From Alentia gelatinosa (taxonomy: Eukaryota > Annelida > Polychaeta > Phyllodocida > Polynoidae), in contig OX465579.1 of the NCBI GenBank assembly GCA_950022655.1, positions 134,053,118 through 134,117,117 on the forward strand: a stretch of DNA of 64,000 bases, given 5' to 3'. How positions within the stretch are numbered: position 1 is the first letter of the stretch; each line of letters starts with the position of its first letter. The notes under the pieces were generated by a model, which saw only the letters and a list, made by a program, of their open reading frames with translations, was not told the origin of the DNA and made no database searches. Position numbers and translations under genes: made by a program. Positions 1 to 13,500 of the stretch are shown piece by piece.

Positions 1-3000
1 GTAACAACTCAACAACCGATAAAAGCAGATAATCAAATGCTGGGGGATATACGTGGCTTCCTTCCCCGTGGTAACCCAAAGCAGCACATCCTATACCGTC
101 CAACTCTCTGATCATTCCAACATCCCAACAACTGACCTTCACCACCCCAGCAACCAGAAAGTCCCATACTTCCAACACACACACTCTCTCTCTCTCCATT
201 CCAACACCCTAACGACCACCCAACCCAGCAAATCTCACGCTGCCACAGTACATTCAGCTGGTGATCTATCCCACCATGCCCATCCATCCCGCCTCCAGTT
301 GCCGCCTGCTGCCCACAGAGAGAAGGAAATGAGCGAATTGCTGCCTGCTTCCTCAGGCCATCACCAAGCCGCATGTTGATTTAGCCTCGCGCTCGGGTGC
401 CTTTTTAAAGGTAAGGGTGGGGCAATGGGATGCGGGGATATGTGGGGTGACGCTCGCCTATCGGCACCTTCCAGCCACCACTCCCGGACCTGCAGCAGAC
501 CAGGCGCCACCTACCGGAAGGAGGAGATCCAACACGTGGTTCCTGTTTTTAGAATATATGTTGAGGCGTACGGGTGTATAGTGTGGATAGGTTGCTGACT
601 TTGAAGAACACGCTTTGGGTATAAAGTGGGATGGGTTTGAGAAGTGTGATATCTATCGTAGGGGGTGAAATGTGTGTGTGTCGTATGTAAGGTGCAACAA
701 TTAGAGATCAAAGTCAGTATGTGTAGGCTTGGCATCCAATGTTTGGTCTGAGAATGTGTGTTGTGTTGTGGTGGAGATGTATGCCTTTTAAAGGTTAGGT
801 GTGGCATACGTTGGATATGAGAGATGCGAAATAGTGTTTAGTTCGACGGATCAGACGGGAACGGTGTGAACTTATAATCTATAGTTGGTCAAGTGTGGGA
901 CAGATGATACGTCCTCCTTGTATGATTTGGAATAAGAGTTTATGTCCTATATAATGAGCTTTTAAAGTTCAATGAATGATAAGTGACAGTGGGTGTAGTT
1001 AACAGGTGAGGAAAACTTCGGATATCGGGTGCATAATAATTTTTGGGCATGTACATTGTGGTTAACTGTATCAATGTTGTTGTTTTTTTTTCATCTTTTT
1101 TGCACCTGATATGATGAGGGGGTATACACGATGTAAAAGATACTCCAAGCACATTCAACCATTTTAAATGGAAGAACTGTACTAATACATAATTTGAAAT
1201 AAAATACTATTTTTAATGCATTAGCTGCAAGTGGACTTGATTTTAAAATCTTGATATCTAGATCCGGGCACGCCTCACTTCCGGTTTGATGGCAGGGTAA
1301 TGGTGCTATGGCGGATGAGGACAGTCGCTCCCTGAAACCCAATCAAAATAATTAAACACGAATTTTCAGATTAGTTATTGATTCCTTTCTCCTGATATCT
1401 CCTATGAAACGAGGCCAGAAACATTGAAAACGTGTCGGACTTGGCAACAGTGTCATGCCGAAGGTCGGGGTCGGGGTCGGGGTGGTGGGTGGGGGAGGGG
1501 GCTCGGTGAGTGGGGAATCAAAGGATCATGGGAAAACTCAGGTTTTTTCATGGGTCAGTGGGGAGATTCAGTAAGGAATCATGGGCTCACTTGGGTAATT
1601 TGCAACTGTCATGTCAATATTACACAAGGAAAAAGAATTTGGAATTCTGATGATAAAAAACATGAATTTCCATGGAAACATGGCATCCTATACTATAGAG
1701 GAGGTGGGTGCGGTTTATAACACACAACTTTATAAGGTCACGGGCAAGGAATTCCGGGAAGTGCCACATGTGGTCTCAGGTAAAAAGCTCTTCGTGGAAA
1801 TATGAGAGGCGTATAGGACATTGGAGGCCAGGAACCACAGGTGTAAGAGTTAGGTGAGAGGTGCAGCTGCCAGGTGAGGTGGTGGAAGTGTCAAGAGTCG
1901 GTGGAGGTGGAAGTTTCTAGCTCCCAGCCCTGGCTGCGAGTTCTCTATTCTGCTGTCCAGCTTGCCACGGGGCTTCAGCAAAATCCGTGCTGTGGGCACG
2001 TGTCTTGGGACTGAGTCGTAGAATGTAGCCGGGGTCCCCGGGCTGTGATCTGGGGGCTCCGGGCTGGGCGTTTGGTCGGAGGGTGGCTTGACATGGGGCG
2101 GCCTGACAGTTGATACTAAAGGTGTCTGGCGACTTAATTCACACACGTCCTTCAACCAAGGAGCACTGCATCTCTCCGCCCCCTGACGGCTAAACCGGTC
2201 GACTCGTGTGGGCGGTGGAGCTGCTCTGAGACTGACCAGCGTCCCAAATGTCTGCAGAGTAGCTCAAAAGTTAGACTGGGAAAGAAGTGGGCTTGGAAAC
2301 GCATGCAGACAAAGATCCAAGCACGACACTAAGCCCAAGTATTCATCTCTCACCTACGACTTTTGAATGTTAACACAGGGAATTATCCGCGCAACAAGAT
2401 CGTATGTGATTATTTCATTGGTTTTGAACGACATTCCGAATTCCTAGCGATGGTATGAAAGCACGCTAAGTGAACATGGTTTAGTGCCGCGAGCTGCCAC
2501 TTTGTTCCGGAAATACCAGCGTGGCATGCGTTTGGCGTGAAAGAAGCCTGTAGCATTAAGCTCTCATGTGGCCTTTTGTTTCAGGGAATCGGCGTCTAAT
2601 CAGGAGCGCCACCTCTTGATGAGGCGTTACTTTTTGTTGGTGACGAGCATGCGAAGGATGGCGACGTGCTGCGCTCTCCCAGCAGAGGGGTGGTCCCTTT
2701 CAGCACCTCTGATGCAAGTAAAGTGGCTCTTACGAAGAGATCAATTTCGTACATTGACAAAGACCATAGTCACATATGTATACAATAAAGCGTTTGTTAG
2801 AAGGTCTAATCCGCGAAATAGCCCTAGCAGTTGATATAGAGAGAAAAAAGACATTTTTGTAATAACCAGACGTAACCCAACAGAGTTAACTGACATTTGG
2901 CTTTACGTTGTAAAAGATGGCCATAAAATACACAAATGGTCATGTCATATATACAGAGCAGTATTCAATAAATAACTCTATTAGTAATACGACGCTTAGC

Positions 3001-3475
3001 AACTTATCTTGGTTTTCATTGCCAAATTTCTGTGTACATGTATATCGCCTGCGGCAGAGACTGGGCGAATCTGCTAGGAGAGCGCATATGGTGGTTACGG
3101 CGCTGGTGCCCGGCGATCACAGCCTTGTCCCTGTCTCCCACAAGCAAACAATGGCGGCTGTCAGCGTAATTATGTGTGCGTCTGCCCACATTTCCGCTCA
3201 CGTAATGCGCAGCAATAGGACCTCAATAATAATGAAGGCGGTGAGTGATTGATAGCGACACGGCCGGAGGAGCGTGCCTCCTCTCTCCACGCGCCCTCTT
3301 GGTTCGTTTCACACAGCCAGTGAAAAAAATACATAACACCAATTTTCAATTAGCCCAACGCGTCCTGTTAATACATGTGTATACTATAAGCTAATGCCGG
3401 GTGCAGTTCCCACTAGGCGGCACTAGCATCAAGAAGCCTATACCTGGAAGGCTTGGGAGAGGGGCGATATGATGA
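1..3475. other. Gene-free stretch
   Basis: No conserved protein, RNA gene or recognisable transposon end is visible. The ORFs are short and overlap on both strands. 1459-1500 is a short GGTCGGGGTC tandem run. GT-rich simple sequence occurs near 670-770. Confidence 0.5.
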
Positions 3476-3477
3476 GG

Positions 3478-3525
3478 GCATGCCTGAGTGGTTAGGGAGT
3501 AGATTGCCTACTACTTGCGGTGAAG
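3478..3525 (+). repeat. tRNA-like A-box segment, possible SINE head
   Basis: GCCTGAGTGGTTAGGGAG resembles a tRNA A box (TGGCNNAGTGG) of the Ser/Leu type. No B box or complete cloverleaf follows at the right spacing, so at most this is a decayed tRNA-derived SINE head. Confidence 0.25.
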
Positions 3526-5211
3526 TCACATAATCAGCACACGTCACGAGCTGACAAAGCGGGGATTATCATAAATCGTCAAAATGTTTTATTTTTCTAT
3601 GCGAACAACCAAAGTGGCAGCCCTTACTATTCATCAGATGAACTACCCGCTTGCGCACAGTCTGCATGGATGTAGGAACTGTAGCATGGCTGTTTCAAGG
3701 CCAGCTAAGAATGACTGCTTCTTCTCTTCCCTCTCCAGAGTCCTGCGAGTATCACATTCGTAATGTAAAGCATGTTACCTCAACCTCTTGTGAGGTTAGG
3801 GTTTCGCGGTACAAACATGCTGACAATCCGACGCCAGACCGGTGTCACCGGGAACTGTGCTTTTACAACAGCTGAGCCAACCAGCAGGAGGAAATTAAAA
3901 AGTCCCCGGGGGCGCCCTCTCCAGGTCAACACAGGAAGAAATCATAGAGGGGGTTGGATGGGCGGTGGTGGTGTGGGTTTTTTTCTACATAAATGGCCGG
4001 GTTCGATCTCTAGGTGGCAGTGGCAGTGGACTGGTTAAAAAAAACCTCCAACCCACCTCCTATTTTTCTCTGGCTACTTCCGCCTACTAATACACACTGT
4101 AGCGCCCTCCGGTGGTTGCTTTTAATTTGCGTCCTACATGGGCGCCTGTCAACGGAGACACCGTGATTCATGTGACTACCTGAATCACGTGACTACGTTT
4201 GTTTTCCCTGACGTTTCTAAGGAACTAGCGGACACTACACGCTCTCACTATTGGTACAGCGGCTGACCAGTCTCTGCTGGTATCAGAGTGCTGGTATCGA
4301 CAGACCGGTATTAAGGCCGCCTGATTTTTATTTCCTATTTCGTTTTTTTAATCTCTCTTGGGCATTCTTATATAGCAATCTGCGGAGGGTGTTTTTATGT
4401 ATCAATTCTATCTTATCTAAAATAATGGTGTTATTTGTTTGATTATTGGATTTAATACATGCTGTTTTTAAAATATGTGGTAGTTATGTCTTATTTCATT
4501 TGATTTTAAAGGTATTGCACAGAAATCTAGAGGAAAGGAGTATGGAGAACACAAGAGTGACCAGGATGAAGGTCGGAAGATTATTGTTACACATTATTCA
4601 GTTCGATGATGTGATATTTTGGCCGCTGGATAACAGGGATGCTTTCTATCTTCGAAGTAACTTGGTGAATAGTACACATGAATACTGCAACCGCTTCGAC
4701 TCACACTAATTATTGTTCATTAGGAACAACAACAAGTACTAAGCCACTATCAGAGGACACGCACCATTGTATAGGGTCAAGAAGGGCATCCGGGGTCAGT
4801 GCGGGAGATGGGTACGGCAGAACCTCTGCTTATCCCAAGTTCATTACTGACAGCTATGACATCCCTAATGGTCAGATAGAGCTAGTCAATGCGTCACGAG
4901 CATGGGCATTAATGTAGGTCTAAACGTCTACAATCGATACCTAATAATTGAAAGTTTCACAAAAGAAATTGATTTCAATGTAAAATGGACACGCTATCTG
5001 GTGGATATTAGCCACACTACAGGCCTCAGTCTCCAGCGCATATCTACTCACGTCGATTACTACTGTATACTATTTTGTTACCAGCATGGTTAGACATGAG
5101 CCATAAGAGAAAAAGAAGTTCTGAGTATAACGTTTTATATGTGGTAGGCAATTCTGGGCTATCAATTTGGGCCAATAACCAAGTAAACCAATTTTGTTGG
5201 TTGAAGGGCCT

Positions 5212-5679
5212 TCACACCCTATCAACGACCATACCATGATTATCTATGAGAATGCCAGGCAAGTAGGGAAACACAGCAGCATGCTCAACCCTTCGAACCT
5301 GAAACCCTGTGATCCACAAGCCAGCATTAATCACTGACCTATCATGACACTCTAGATAAACCAAAATGTAATTTGCTATATGGTTTGACCCTATACCCTG
5401 CAGAACTGCCAGTACGGTCGGCAAGAAATCGGCTTCTACGCTTTGATTTACACACAAATAAACTGAAACAAACAAAGTGCCAGCTCTAACTATGCCATCG
5501 GCAACAAAGTGAAAAACTATATACATATCGGAGTCACTCATGAGGCGCTCTTTGTGTGTCACCTTTAACTTAACAACGCTGCTACTTCTACCAGCCCAGC
5601 GCATGTCCACACTCAGGGTGTCCACACTCATCCCACTGCATGCTGCAGGCGCCCGAGTCTCCAGCCGCCTGATCTCCAC
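5212..5679 (-). CDS. Unrecognised 155-residue ORF
   Basis: This is the longest uninterrupted ORF outside the genes and transposons. It includes DMYIVFHFVADGIVRAG and VINAGLWITGFQVRRVEH. I recognise no family, no clear signal peptide and no splice-supported partner exon. It could be a chance ORF, an exon of an unknown gene or transposon debris. Confidence 0.2.
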   Translation of the reverse strand: MEIRRLETRAPAACSGMSVDTLSVDMRWAGRSSSVVKLKVTHKERLMSDSDMYIVFHFVADGIVRAGTLFVSVYLCVNQSVEADFLPTVLAVLQGIGSNHIANYILVYLECHDRSVINAGLWITGFQVRRVEHAAVFPYLPGILIDNHGMVVDRV

Positions 5680-6955
5680 CCCCCATGCGCCGGCCCAGCT
5701 AAGATCGGCACGCCTTCTGTGAATACAGTCCTATAATCTGTTTACAGACACAGATCCATCGTCAGGCTTCCCCGGGGAGGCGGGTTTTAAGTCGGGCCTG
5801 TCGTCGGAGACACATCACTCACTTGACGGGGCAGCGACCTGTGAGTTTCGGCAGAGACAGCCGGGAGGCACGGTGGCGCTCAACCTTAACGGCCACGCTG
5901 TAAATTGCGTTAAAACATTCACCGGTTATGACGGCCATGGCAAGCCCTGTTTCGCCGAGTTACTCGAAAGTTGAGGGGAGCAGTTCCAGACACATAAAAA
6001 CAAAGGCTGGCATCAGCGTCCTCTGAAGCGTAGAGAACCCCGTGGAAAAAGATACACGCTGTTGAGTAGTGGTATAAAAAAAGAGTAGAAGCGGCGTATT
6101 TATGGGAGAACTTGACCTTTCCAGACCCTACTTCTCATCCACCTGGGCTTTGGCCAAGGCTAGACTGGGATACCCAACCCACTCAGCCCGCAGCTCGGAA
6201 CTGCTCCTACACCAACACCACCATTAATCACAGTAATTTGGTCGGCGCTGCTGGATTTTCCCATTATTTCCTCCATGCCTGGCTCTTTTCTAGTTTTCTC
6301 TGGTGCTTTTTTATTTTATTCAACATTGTCAATCAATGCGTTGCCAGATGTCTTGAGCCTCTGGAGCGTGAGTTAGACAGGCACAAGCAGACGGTGTGGG
6401 TGTGAGACACAGCCAGCACACGGCAGGAAAACGGCCATTGGACGCCGACTGACGTTTATTCCCGTGAGGTTTAGGCCGCTTTGCTCTTAACCTCATTAGT
6501 CTAATAATTGATGGTCCCGTGGCTGTTGTTGACCGAGTGTTCCCTCGTCGTAAATAACACCTCTCAACCGGAACCAAGTAGAGCAATCGCATTTGTCCCA
6601 GTTTTGAGTAAGCCATTTGTTCTGCGCGAGAGAAATTTACTGGGTGTGAATAAATCAATAGGAAAACAACCCAAAGTTGGGCACTCTCATGTTTTTCATA
6701 CGAACAAGCCACACCACTCTAGTCACGTCCGAAATTTAAAAAAGGATGGGTACTTTGGAGCTTTTCCAGTATACCCCACTCAACGTAAGTGTTTCAAACA
6801 ATTACATTAGTACATTATGATACCTGGGAGTCTACGTCTACCACGGTGATGAAGTAGAACGCAACATTTATGTATATTAGACCCTAACGCAGAACGAAGT
6901 TACTATAGAGCGTGACAGGCGACTATTGGGATAATAGTAGCATGGAGGACTTCTC

Positions 6956-6974
6956 TTTTTTTTTTTTTTTTTTT
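6956..6974 (+). repeat. Poly-T run
   Basis: An uninterrupted run of about 19 T. It could be the tail of a minus-strand retroposon, but nothing recognisable follows it. Confidence 0.8.
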
Positions 6975-7986
6975 ACTGCCATTTCGTTCTAACAGGGGAA
7001 TTTTGTGTCCATTGTATCTCAGACCAGAGCTATGTCTCCTGGGTTTCAACGGGCATTTTTGTTAAAACTGAAATTCTTTTCTTATTATTGGAATAGGTTC
7101 GCATACATACACGTCGCGGTCTTCCACCTCCCATTTTTAGATACCTAATAACTTATCAGCTACATAATGTCAGCAATTTTACTACAATCGTTTTGATCTA
7201 CAGTATGCTATAACTATAAACTACGGCATACTATAACTATAAATAATCAACAAACAACTCAATATATAGCTATAGTTTATTTGATGTATTTTGTAAAGAA
7301 AAAAAAATTCAGAGTTATAGTTTTATTCTGCATTGAGAAAGTTTATGAATCATTTTGATGAGCAAAGATTCTTGCTGTGTTCCCCCCGTCTCTAATCTCA
7401 TAAAATAGTGAAGGCGATGATTAGTACAAGATAGATTAAGGGTTGGGGGATTCGGCTACTCCCCAAGTGCAGCATTTGAGATAGGCAAGCGTAAACAGAC
7501 ACCACAAGACACTATTCAGAGCTACCTGTATCGATTCCTTATCTCATCATATCCTGAGTGCTTCCGTAAACAAACGGAACCCCATGCCCTGGGGGGAATC
7601 CCCTAAACAAACGCAACCCGTCCTCCCGTGCGGCAACCTGTAGAGTCGTACTACACGGTGCTCGACCTGTGAGATCATGTACATGGCTTCACTCAAGAAA
7701 ACAGACCGGCTATTCTCAAAGCTGCCCCGTCAATGTCTGGCGGCAACTTGGGTTTTCTGGGATGCTCCGCACGCGCTACGCTTCGCCGGGAGGAGATGGT
7801 TGGCCAAAGATCTGGAGAGTGTCCAGGAGGTGGTGAGGGCGGCTGCCAGGGGTACGCCCACCACACTCACGGGCCATCTGACACACTCTCTGCGCGTGCG
7901 TAACAACACCCTCTGCCGTCAGTGATATGCGGCTAGTCCATATGGCATGTGATCTATAAAGGTATTGTAGTGATTACGGGTATTAG

Positions 7987-8100
7987 TGGATCCCGGAGGA
8001 GGTGCGGGATCCACCGCAGGAGGGTACGAGCGTGTAAGTCTCGTACCCCAGTGTGGATCTACGAGAACTGTGGCGCTGACGTCACGGACTCCCTATATAA
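7987..8100 (+). promoter_or_regulatory. Promoter-like block: paired palindromes, CRE and TATA box
   Basis: TGACGTCA (8077-8084, a perfect CRE/ATF palindrome) lies 9 bp before TATATAA (8094-8100). Upstream are two inverted pairs: TGGATCCCG with CGGGATCCA (7987-8013) and GGGTACGAG with CTCGTACCC (8022-8048). The spacing suits an RNA polymerase II core promoter or an LTR promoter. The ATG at 8169 opens only 26 codons unless the GAAAAG/GTACAC site is a donor. No transcript unit is recognised downstream. Confidence 0.4.
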
Positions 8101-8593
8101 GAAGGGCTCCCGCGGCACTTGGGCATTTTGGTGATCCAACTCACGGAGCGAGGACACATTAAAAAAATATGGCCTTATTTACCCGAAAAGGTACACTTTG
8201 GGACCTGAAGTTCATAGCTAGAATGATAGTTACTTCGCCTGCATTGTGAAACTTTGGCTGGTTCCCACCTGTGCATTAGGTCATATTCCACCAAGCCTCC
8301 TAGGGAACCAGCGTATGTGGAACTTGACAGAAAATGTCTCTCTCGCAGACCTTTCTATATTAGTAGAGTGGGAAATCCCCTTCCTGTAGGAACCACCCAA
8401 GAAGACTGGCTTCAGCCTCTGCTGTTTCTCTCAGTTGTTGTTGTTGTTGTTTGGAGGATAATGTATCTCTCCCTTTAAATTCAGGGATGACAGTCGGGAA
8501 TGTTGGGAAAAACCTGAATGCAGTGACCAGGGATGAAAGTCAGGACTGATAAAAAAGGCGGAAACAAAAACACAAAAAAAGCTGGGGCGTATT

Positions 8594-8614
8594 GGGGGGG
8601 GGGGGGGGGGGGGG
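8594..8614 (+). repeat. Poly-G run
   Basis: About 21 consecutive G, followed closely by a C-rich stretch. Both length and assembly accuracy are suspect. Confidence 0.9.
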
Positions 8615-8859
8615 AGGTGCCCCCCACCCCCGTGCCATCAAACAAAATTTCGGCACTTGACGGAACTCTGACGGCAGTGTCAACAGCCCTTGGCGCGTTT
8701 AACTGCCGCCAAAGTACTGACTGTGCCGGTTTCCCCGGCGTGCGTCAATGCTAACGGCCTATGGAGGTTTATATGCCGTTGGTGAGAGCCTGCTGCCAGA
8801 ATTATCTGTCACTTCTTGGAATTTAGTTTTATTTTATGATTTTCATACTTTGTTAATGA

Positions 8860-10560
8860 TCATATTTCAAGATGCAGAAATTTCTTATTTCCGTCAATTG
8901 TCGGCGAACTTGCATCCCTGAGTAACTTAAAAGAAAATTCTGATTGTTTGTTTGTTTGTGGTTTAACGTCCCAGGGGGCCCTGAGGGTATATACCATCAT
9001 AATACAGACCATCAATGATTTAGCTTTTCCCTTTTGTAGATTTATTTCAGTCAATTCTTTTCAATGTTTTCAAATATTTTATAAACAATCAAAGAGATTT
9101 GTCTCTTTAAAAAAATGATTATATCTTTCTTTAGAATAGTTTCAAACAAAATGTTCATGTTGTTACTGTTTTCCAAGTACTTTCTACTATTTTCTTGTAC
9201 CCTTTTACAGTTCAGCAAGATATCCTGAACAGTTATGGGTAGATTGCATGCTTGGCATAATGGGGGATTTTCCCATTTCAAGAGATATTTTTGTGTAAGT
9301 CTAGAGTGACCTATTTTCTGATGGGTCAACTTCACCTGTTCACTATGACTCAATCCCCTTCTCATTTACAGTTCAGTGAATGGTATGCAGTTTGTTTCTT
9401 ATTTGCTTGTTCCAGTCAGATTGCCATTTGTTCATTGTCAATTCTCTTATTGGAGCTGTCATATCCGTGTGTAGAATTTTCACTGTACCAGGATGCAACT
9501 TCAGAGATTTATTTTCCGCTCTGTCTGCCTCTTCATTTCCATCAATTCCTATGTGGCTTGGTAGCCAGCATAGGACTATGTCCTTCTTTCTTTTCTTAAA
9601 AATAGTATTCCTCTCTCAACTTCTCTAACCAAAGGGTTTTCAGAGATTATTGGATTATACTTTGAATGCATGATTTTGAGTCAGAATACATGATGAATTT
9701 ACTGTGGTACGAGACACCTGCCAAGTGTCAGGCTGGTCTCTGCAGTGAAAATACTGGCCTAGCCAGGTAATCCTGCAATCAGGTTACCATATGGTGTATT
9801 GACAGCAATGCCCACTGTCTGTCCTTCTTTTGACCCATCAGTGTATATGGGAATGTACTCTCTGTGGTCCTTCTCTATCTTCTCCAGTTCAGTTTTGAAC
9901 TGGAAAGCATTAGTTTCACCTTTTTTGTTATTACTTAGATCAAGAATAATTCCAGGTTTACTCTCCTGCCAGGGAGGATCACTTGGTGGAGTTAGCTCCC
10001 TTGGATCATTCAGAGGGAGGTATAGTTTTCTCCAAGAGATTTCTGATGGAAGTAGCATATGGTGAGGCTACTCTTGGCCTGTTCGCAAATAGTCTCTGGT
10101 TATTCTTTTTGAATATTATCTAACATATGTGTGGGGTTTCTCAAGTTTACCTTGGTCTTCATTGCATAATGTAGAGATAATGTCTCTCTGCAGAGCTCAA
10201 GGGATGGTATCAGAGCCTCTATTTCCAAACTCCTTTGGGGAGAGGTTTGGAATGCACCATGACAAAGTCTAAGGCCTTGGTTCTGGATGGGTTTCAGTCT
10301 GTCCAGATAGATTTTGCTGGCTGAGCCATATACAATGGTTCCATAGTCTAATCTTGATTGAATATAGGCTTTGTAGAGAGTGATCAAGATCTCTCTATCA
10401 ACCCCCAACTTGTATGGCAGAGGACCTTCACTAGATTCAGGGCTTTATGACATTTTCTCTTCACATAATGTATGTGTTGTTTGAAAAAAAATAATTCTGA
10501 AACTATCAAAAATAAATATTGAATAAGGCTTGGGCAAGTCTGCCGTCTTAAAAGATCAGC
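8860..10560 (-). mobile_element. 5'-truncated LINE with RT C-terminus and RNase H (I/Nimb-like)
   Basis: Reading on the minus strand from about 10500 are HIHYVKRKCHKALNLVKVL, TLYKAYIQSRLDYG and IVYGSA, the C-terminal part of a non-LTR reverse transcriptase (DYGTIVYGSA, then LRLCHGAFQTSP). IPIYTDGSKEGQTVG, an RNase H active-site strand, follows (about 9840). A degenerate tail with LTHQKIGHSRLTQKYLL and a CxxC-like PLCQACNLP (about 9250) comes last. Frames are broken between the parts. The element continues to a 3' region containing GTTTGTTTGTTTGTGGTTTA near 8943. RNase H presence points to an I/Nimb-type clade. Confidence 0.8.
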
Positions 10561-10599
10561 ATATAACGCAACGCTGTCGGTGGGGTACACGGCAGTGTA

Positions 10600-13500
10600 A
10601 GTATGTGTGTGTGGGTGTGTGTATGTAATTATGTGTCTATACTATAATTTATTTAGCCTAGATATATCCCCTAAATGGGAATGCCCCCCAGACTTGTTTT
10701 TTCTCAAATATTCAAGTTATATCACATCAGTGATGATAAGCCTAACCAAACTAAATCAACCAATTTGAGTCTAATTTTGATGTATATATATGATGATTCT
10801 CTGTAGGGTCATGAGAGTGGAACTTATCTGATTACCTGTATCTCCAACGGACCTGAATTGTTGAGCGGATTTAGGTCATTATCTGCCCCAGGTCGAATCG
10901 TCTTTCTAAGACTCATATTGCAATATAGAACGTACATTTCCATGCTATTTTCATATACAAAGTGGGGTGGCTACCCTTGTAGCACGAAGGTGAGGGTCCC
11001 CTATTCCCACATCCCCCTTGCTATCATACCTCTGGGGTATCTCCGTGGAACAAACCCCGCTTAGCACAGAGAACCCTAGGGACCTGACACTCAATAACTC
11101 GATACCTCGTGCCATGCAATTTCTCAATATCGACCAATATCTTTGGAAGGGAAACGCTTCTAGCTATGAATGTAAGGAGGAGAAAAAGGGTATATGGCAC
11201 TCCAAAAATATTGTATCAGATACTCCGCAATGATATAACGTTCTTTAAAACTATCACCCATATAATAAAGGAAAGGGGGTATGAGGTCAGCACCATTGAT
11301 TTACACAGCAATCCCATGTTATGTGTTCGCTTAGACATCGAAGAGCCATGAATAGCGTATAACGTTAATTTTCTGTGTGCAAACAGACATATGTCCGTGA
11401 AGGTCCATTTGATAGCATCATACGCATAGAGCCATTAGAGCATGTTAACCTGCTTTGAATCGACACAGAAAGCTCACATCCAGCTCCAGGGAAAAAATAC
11501 TCACATTTGTTATATGCATCTGAAAATTGCAGAACACGTAGTATGCATGAGAAATCACTCCATTATGCTATGTAATGATGGGTATGAGTGGGGGAATGCC
11601 ATTCCGGTTAGCGTTGTAACGAGTCGTGGAACGTAATCCGAAAGATGTGTACCCTGGCTTTCTTACCACTTTTCATATACTACTCCCATTCATGCATGGC
11701 GAAAGCAGTTTAGTATATGGGTAAAGGATAGCACTATCCACACCAACTCAAGTTTACCTGGATGAGTTTGGGTAGTTATACAAGCATCAGTTGTTGTTTT
11801 AGGCAGCTTTGTTAGTGCGACTAATTGCAATTTCCCCTATGATGCCACCATAAGCCTCGTTATCAATGACATAGAGACTACTACGATACCTTGGTTCTCG
11901 GAGAAGTGGTGACTTTAAGTTCACGCTTCAAATAGAAATAACCAATGTGATTTAAACTATTTGTGGTGTAATATCAAGCTCTAGATTATATACATATTAT
12001 CGTCTTTCTATAAATGTTACCTATTGGTTTTCGGAATTATGATTCAACCATATCAAGTTATTTTGTTCTTGGGTAATGAAATCTTTTCTTTTCAATTTAC
12101 ATACTCAAGAGCATATATAATGGCATGTTCATAGGACACGACAAACAGCCAAACACATGACCCAAACCAAAGAACGGGTTCCTGTCTATTTGAGATATAT
12201 ATATATATATATATAATGGCATTATCGGTTTCTTTATCTACCTAGACGCATCTTCTGTCAATCTGGCTTATGAAAGAAATGTTTTAGACGTGTTTGAATA
12301 CTTTGTTTGAACGTTTCTTATATAATTACTAGACATTAGTATCAATTATCTGTAGTGGGCAATTCAGTCTTTATAATATAACACAATGACTGATCCTCCT
12401 ATAGTCCTGAGCGTTTAATATGGGACAAAAAACTAGTTTATTCTAACTTGAAAAAGGCAAATCACTGTTGTGTCGTGAATAATAGGGCGATTTTTATAAA
12501 CAAAAACATTGTTAGAAAGCTAAGACTTTGGCCTATCTGGTGATATATGTCTGATATACCTTTGTTATGGTTAAGATTTCCTGTCATAGATTGAACATCT
12601 GAATTTCTTAGGTAAAAAACACTCAAACATGTTACCTTCCCGTCTTCACAGTGATTTAATGAAAAATCTATTGCGATGAGCTATAGAAATAAACATCCTT
12701 TCTTCTTAGCTTTTTCAAGATAATTAAAATGACACCTATATTGCCTGATATTGATAGATATTTCCTGAGGTACAGGAGCATTATGACAGATGACAATGAG
12801 TCCAAATGAGCCCTAAAACATGATTTTCTGGTATTATTACATTTTTGGCCTATGGCATAGCTAGAAATGGCAAATAATTACCTCTAAATAACATTTAATC
12901 AATAGGATAACATACAGGTTGTATTCTGTGGATGTTCGTCTACAAATCACTCTTTATTTAAAATAGCTATGCTGATTATTGACTGAGATGGGAATGAAGG
13001 AAAATGAAGCTGAAATATGACCTCAGGCCAAAGTTCTTTGATATAATGACAGGTGGCACCACAATTTTAAAATCTTAGGCCTGAAAAGTTCTGTTATGTT
13101 TTCTTCATGAAGTTGTCTTGATCTCTATCTACTTAGTTTTCGAAAATTTTATCATTTACATATGCTGCATTTGATTGAACTAGATATTGTGATTTTACCC
13201 ATATCAAATGCTCAGGACTATAGAAATACTTCAAATAGCCCTTATTTTCAAATGTAAATAAACAAAATAGATGTAATCATACGTTGAATGACCACCCTTA
13301 CCTTATGTTCCTATAAAAGAGAATACCATGTACATTCCATTACAGCAACTTACATTACATGGACAGTCATTTCGTTAACGTTACTACTAGATCTAGATCT
13401 AAAATCGAAAAATAGATCTAGATCCAGTATTACTAAGTTAGTAAGTGTGACTTTTGCAAGGCCAAGGCATTGCCATTGCGGTAAACCGTAAAGTTTTCGG

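Noticed and set aside
3478..3525. Functional tRNA gene
   Set aside because: Only an A-box-like segment is present, with no matching B box.
6112..6810. ORFs of about 100-127 residues on both strands
   Set aside because: They overlap each other on opposite strands, with no motif, splice context or recognisable similarity.
1..8800. A protein-coding gene in the first 8.8 kb
   Set aside because: No conserved exon pair, domain or long ORF could be found by reading both strands.
13388..13425. AGATCTAGATCT cluster as a regulatory site or origin
   Set aside because: It is a short palindromic word that recurs (57940-57960) without context. It is more likely simple-sequence drift.
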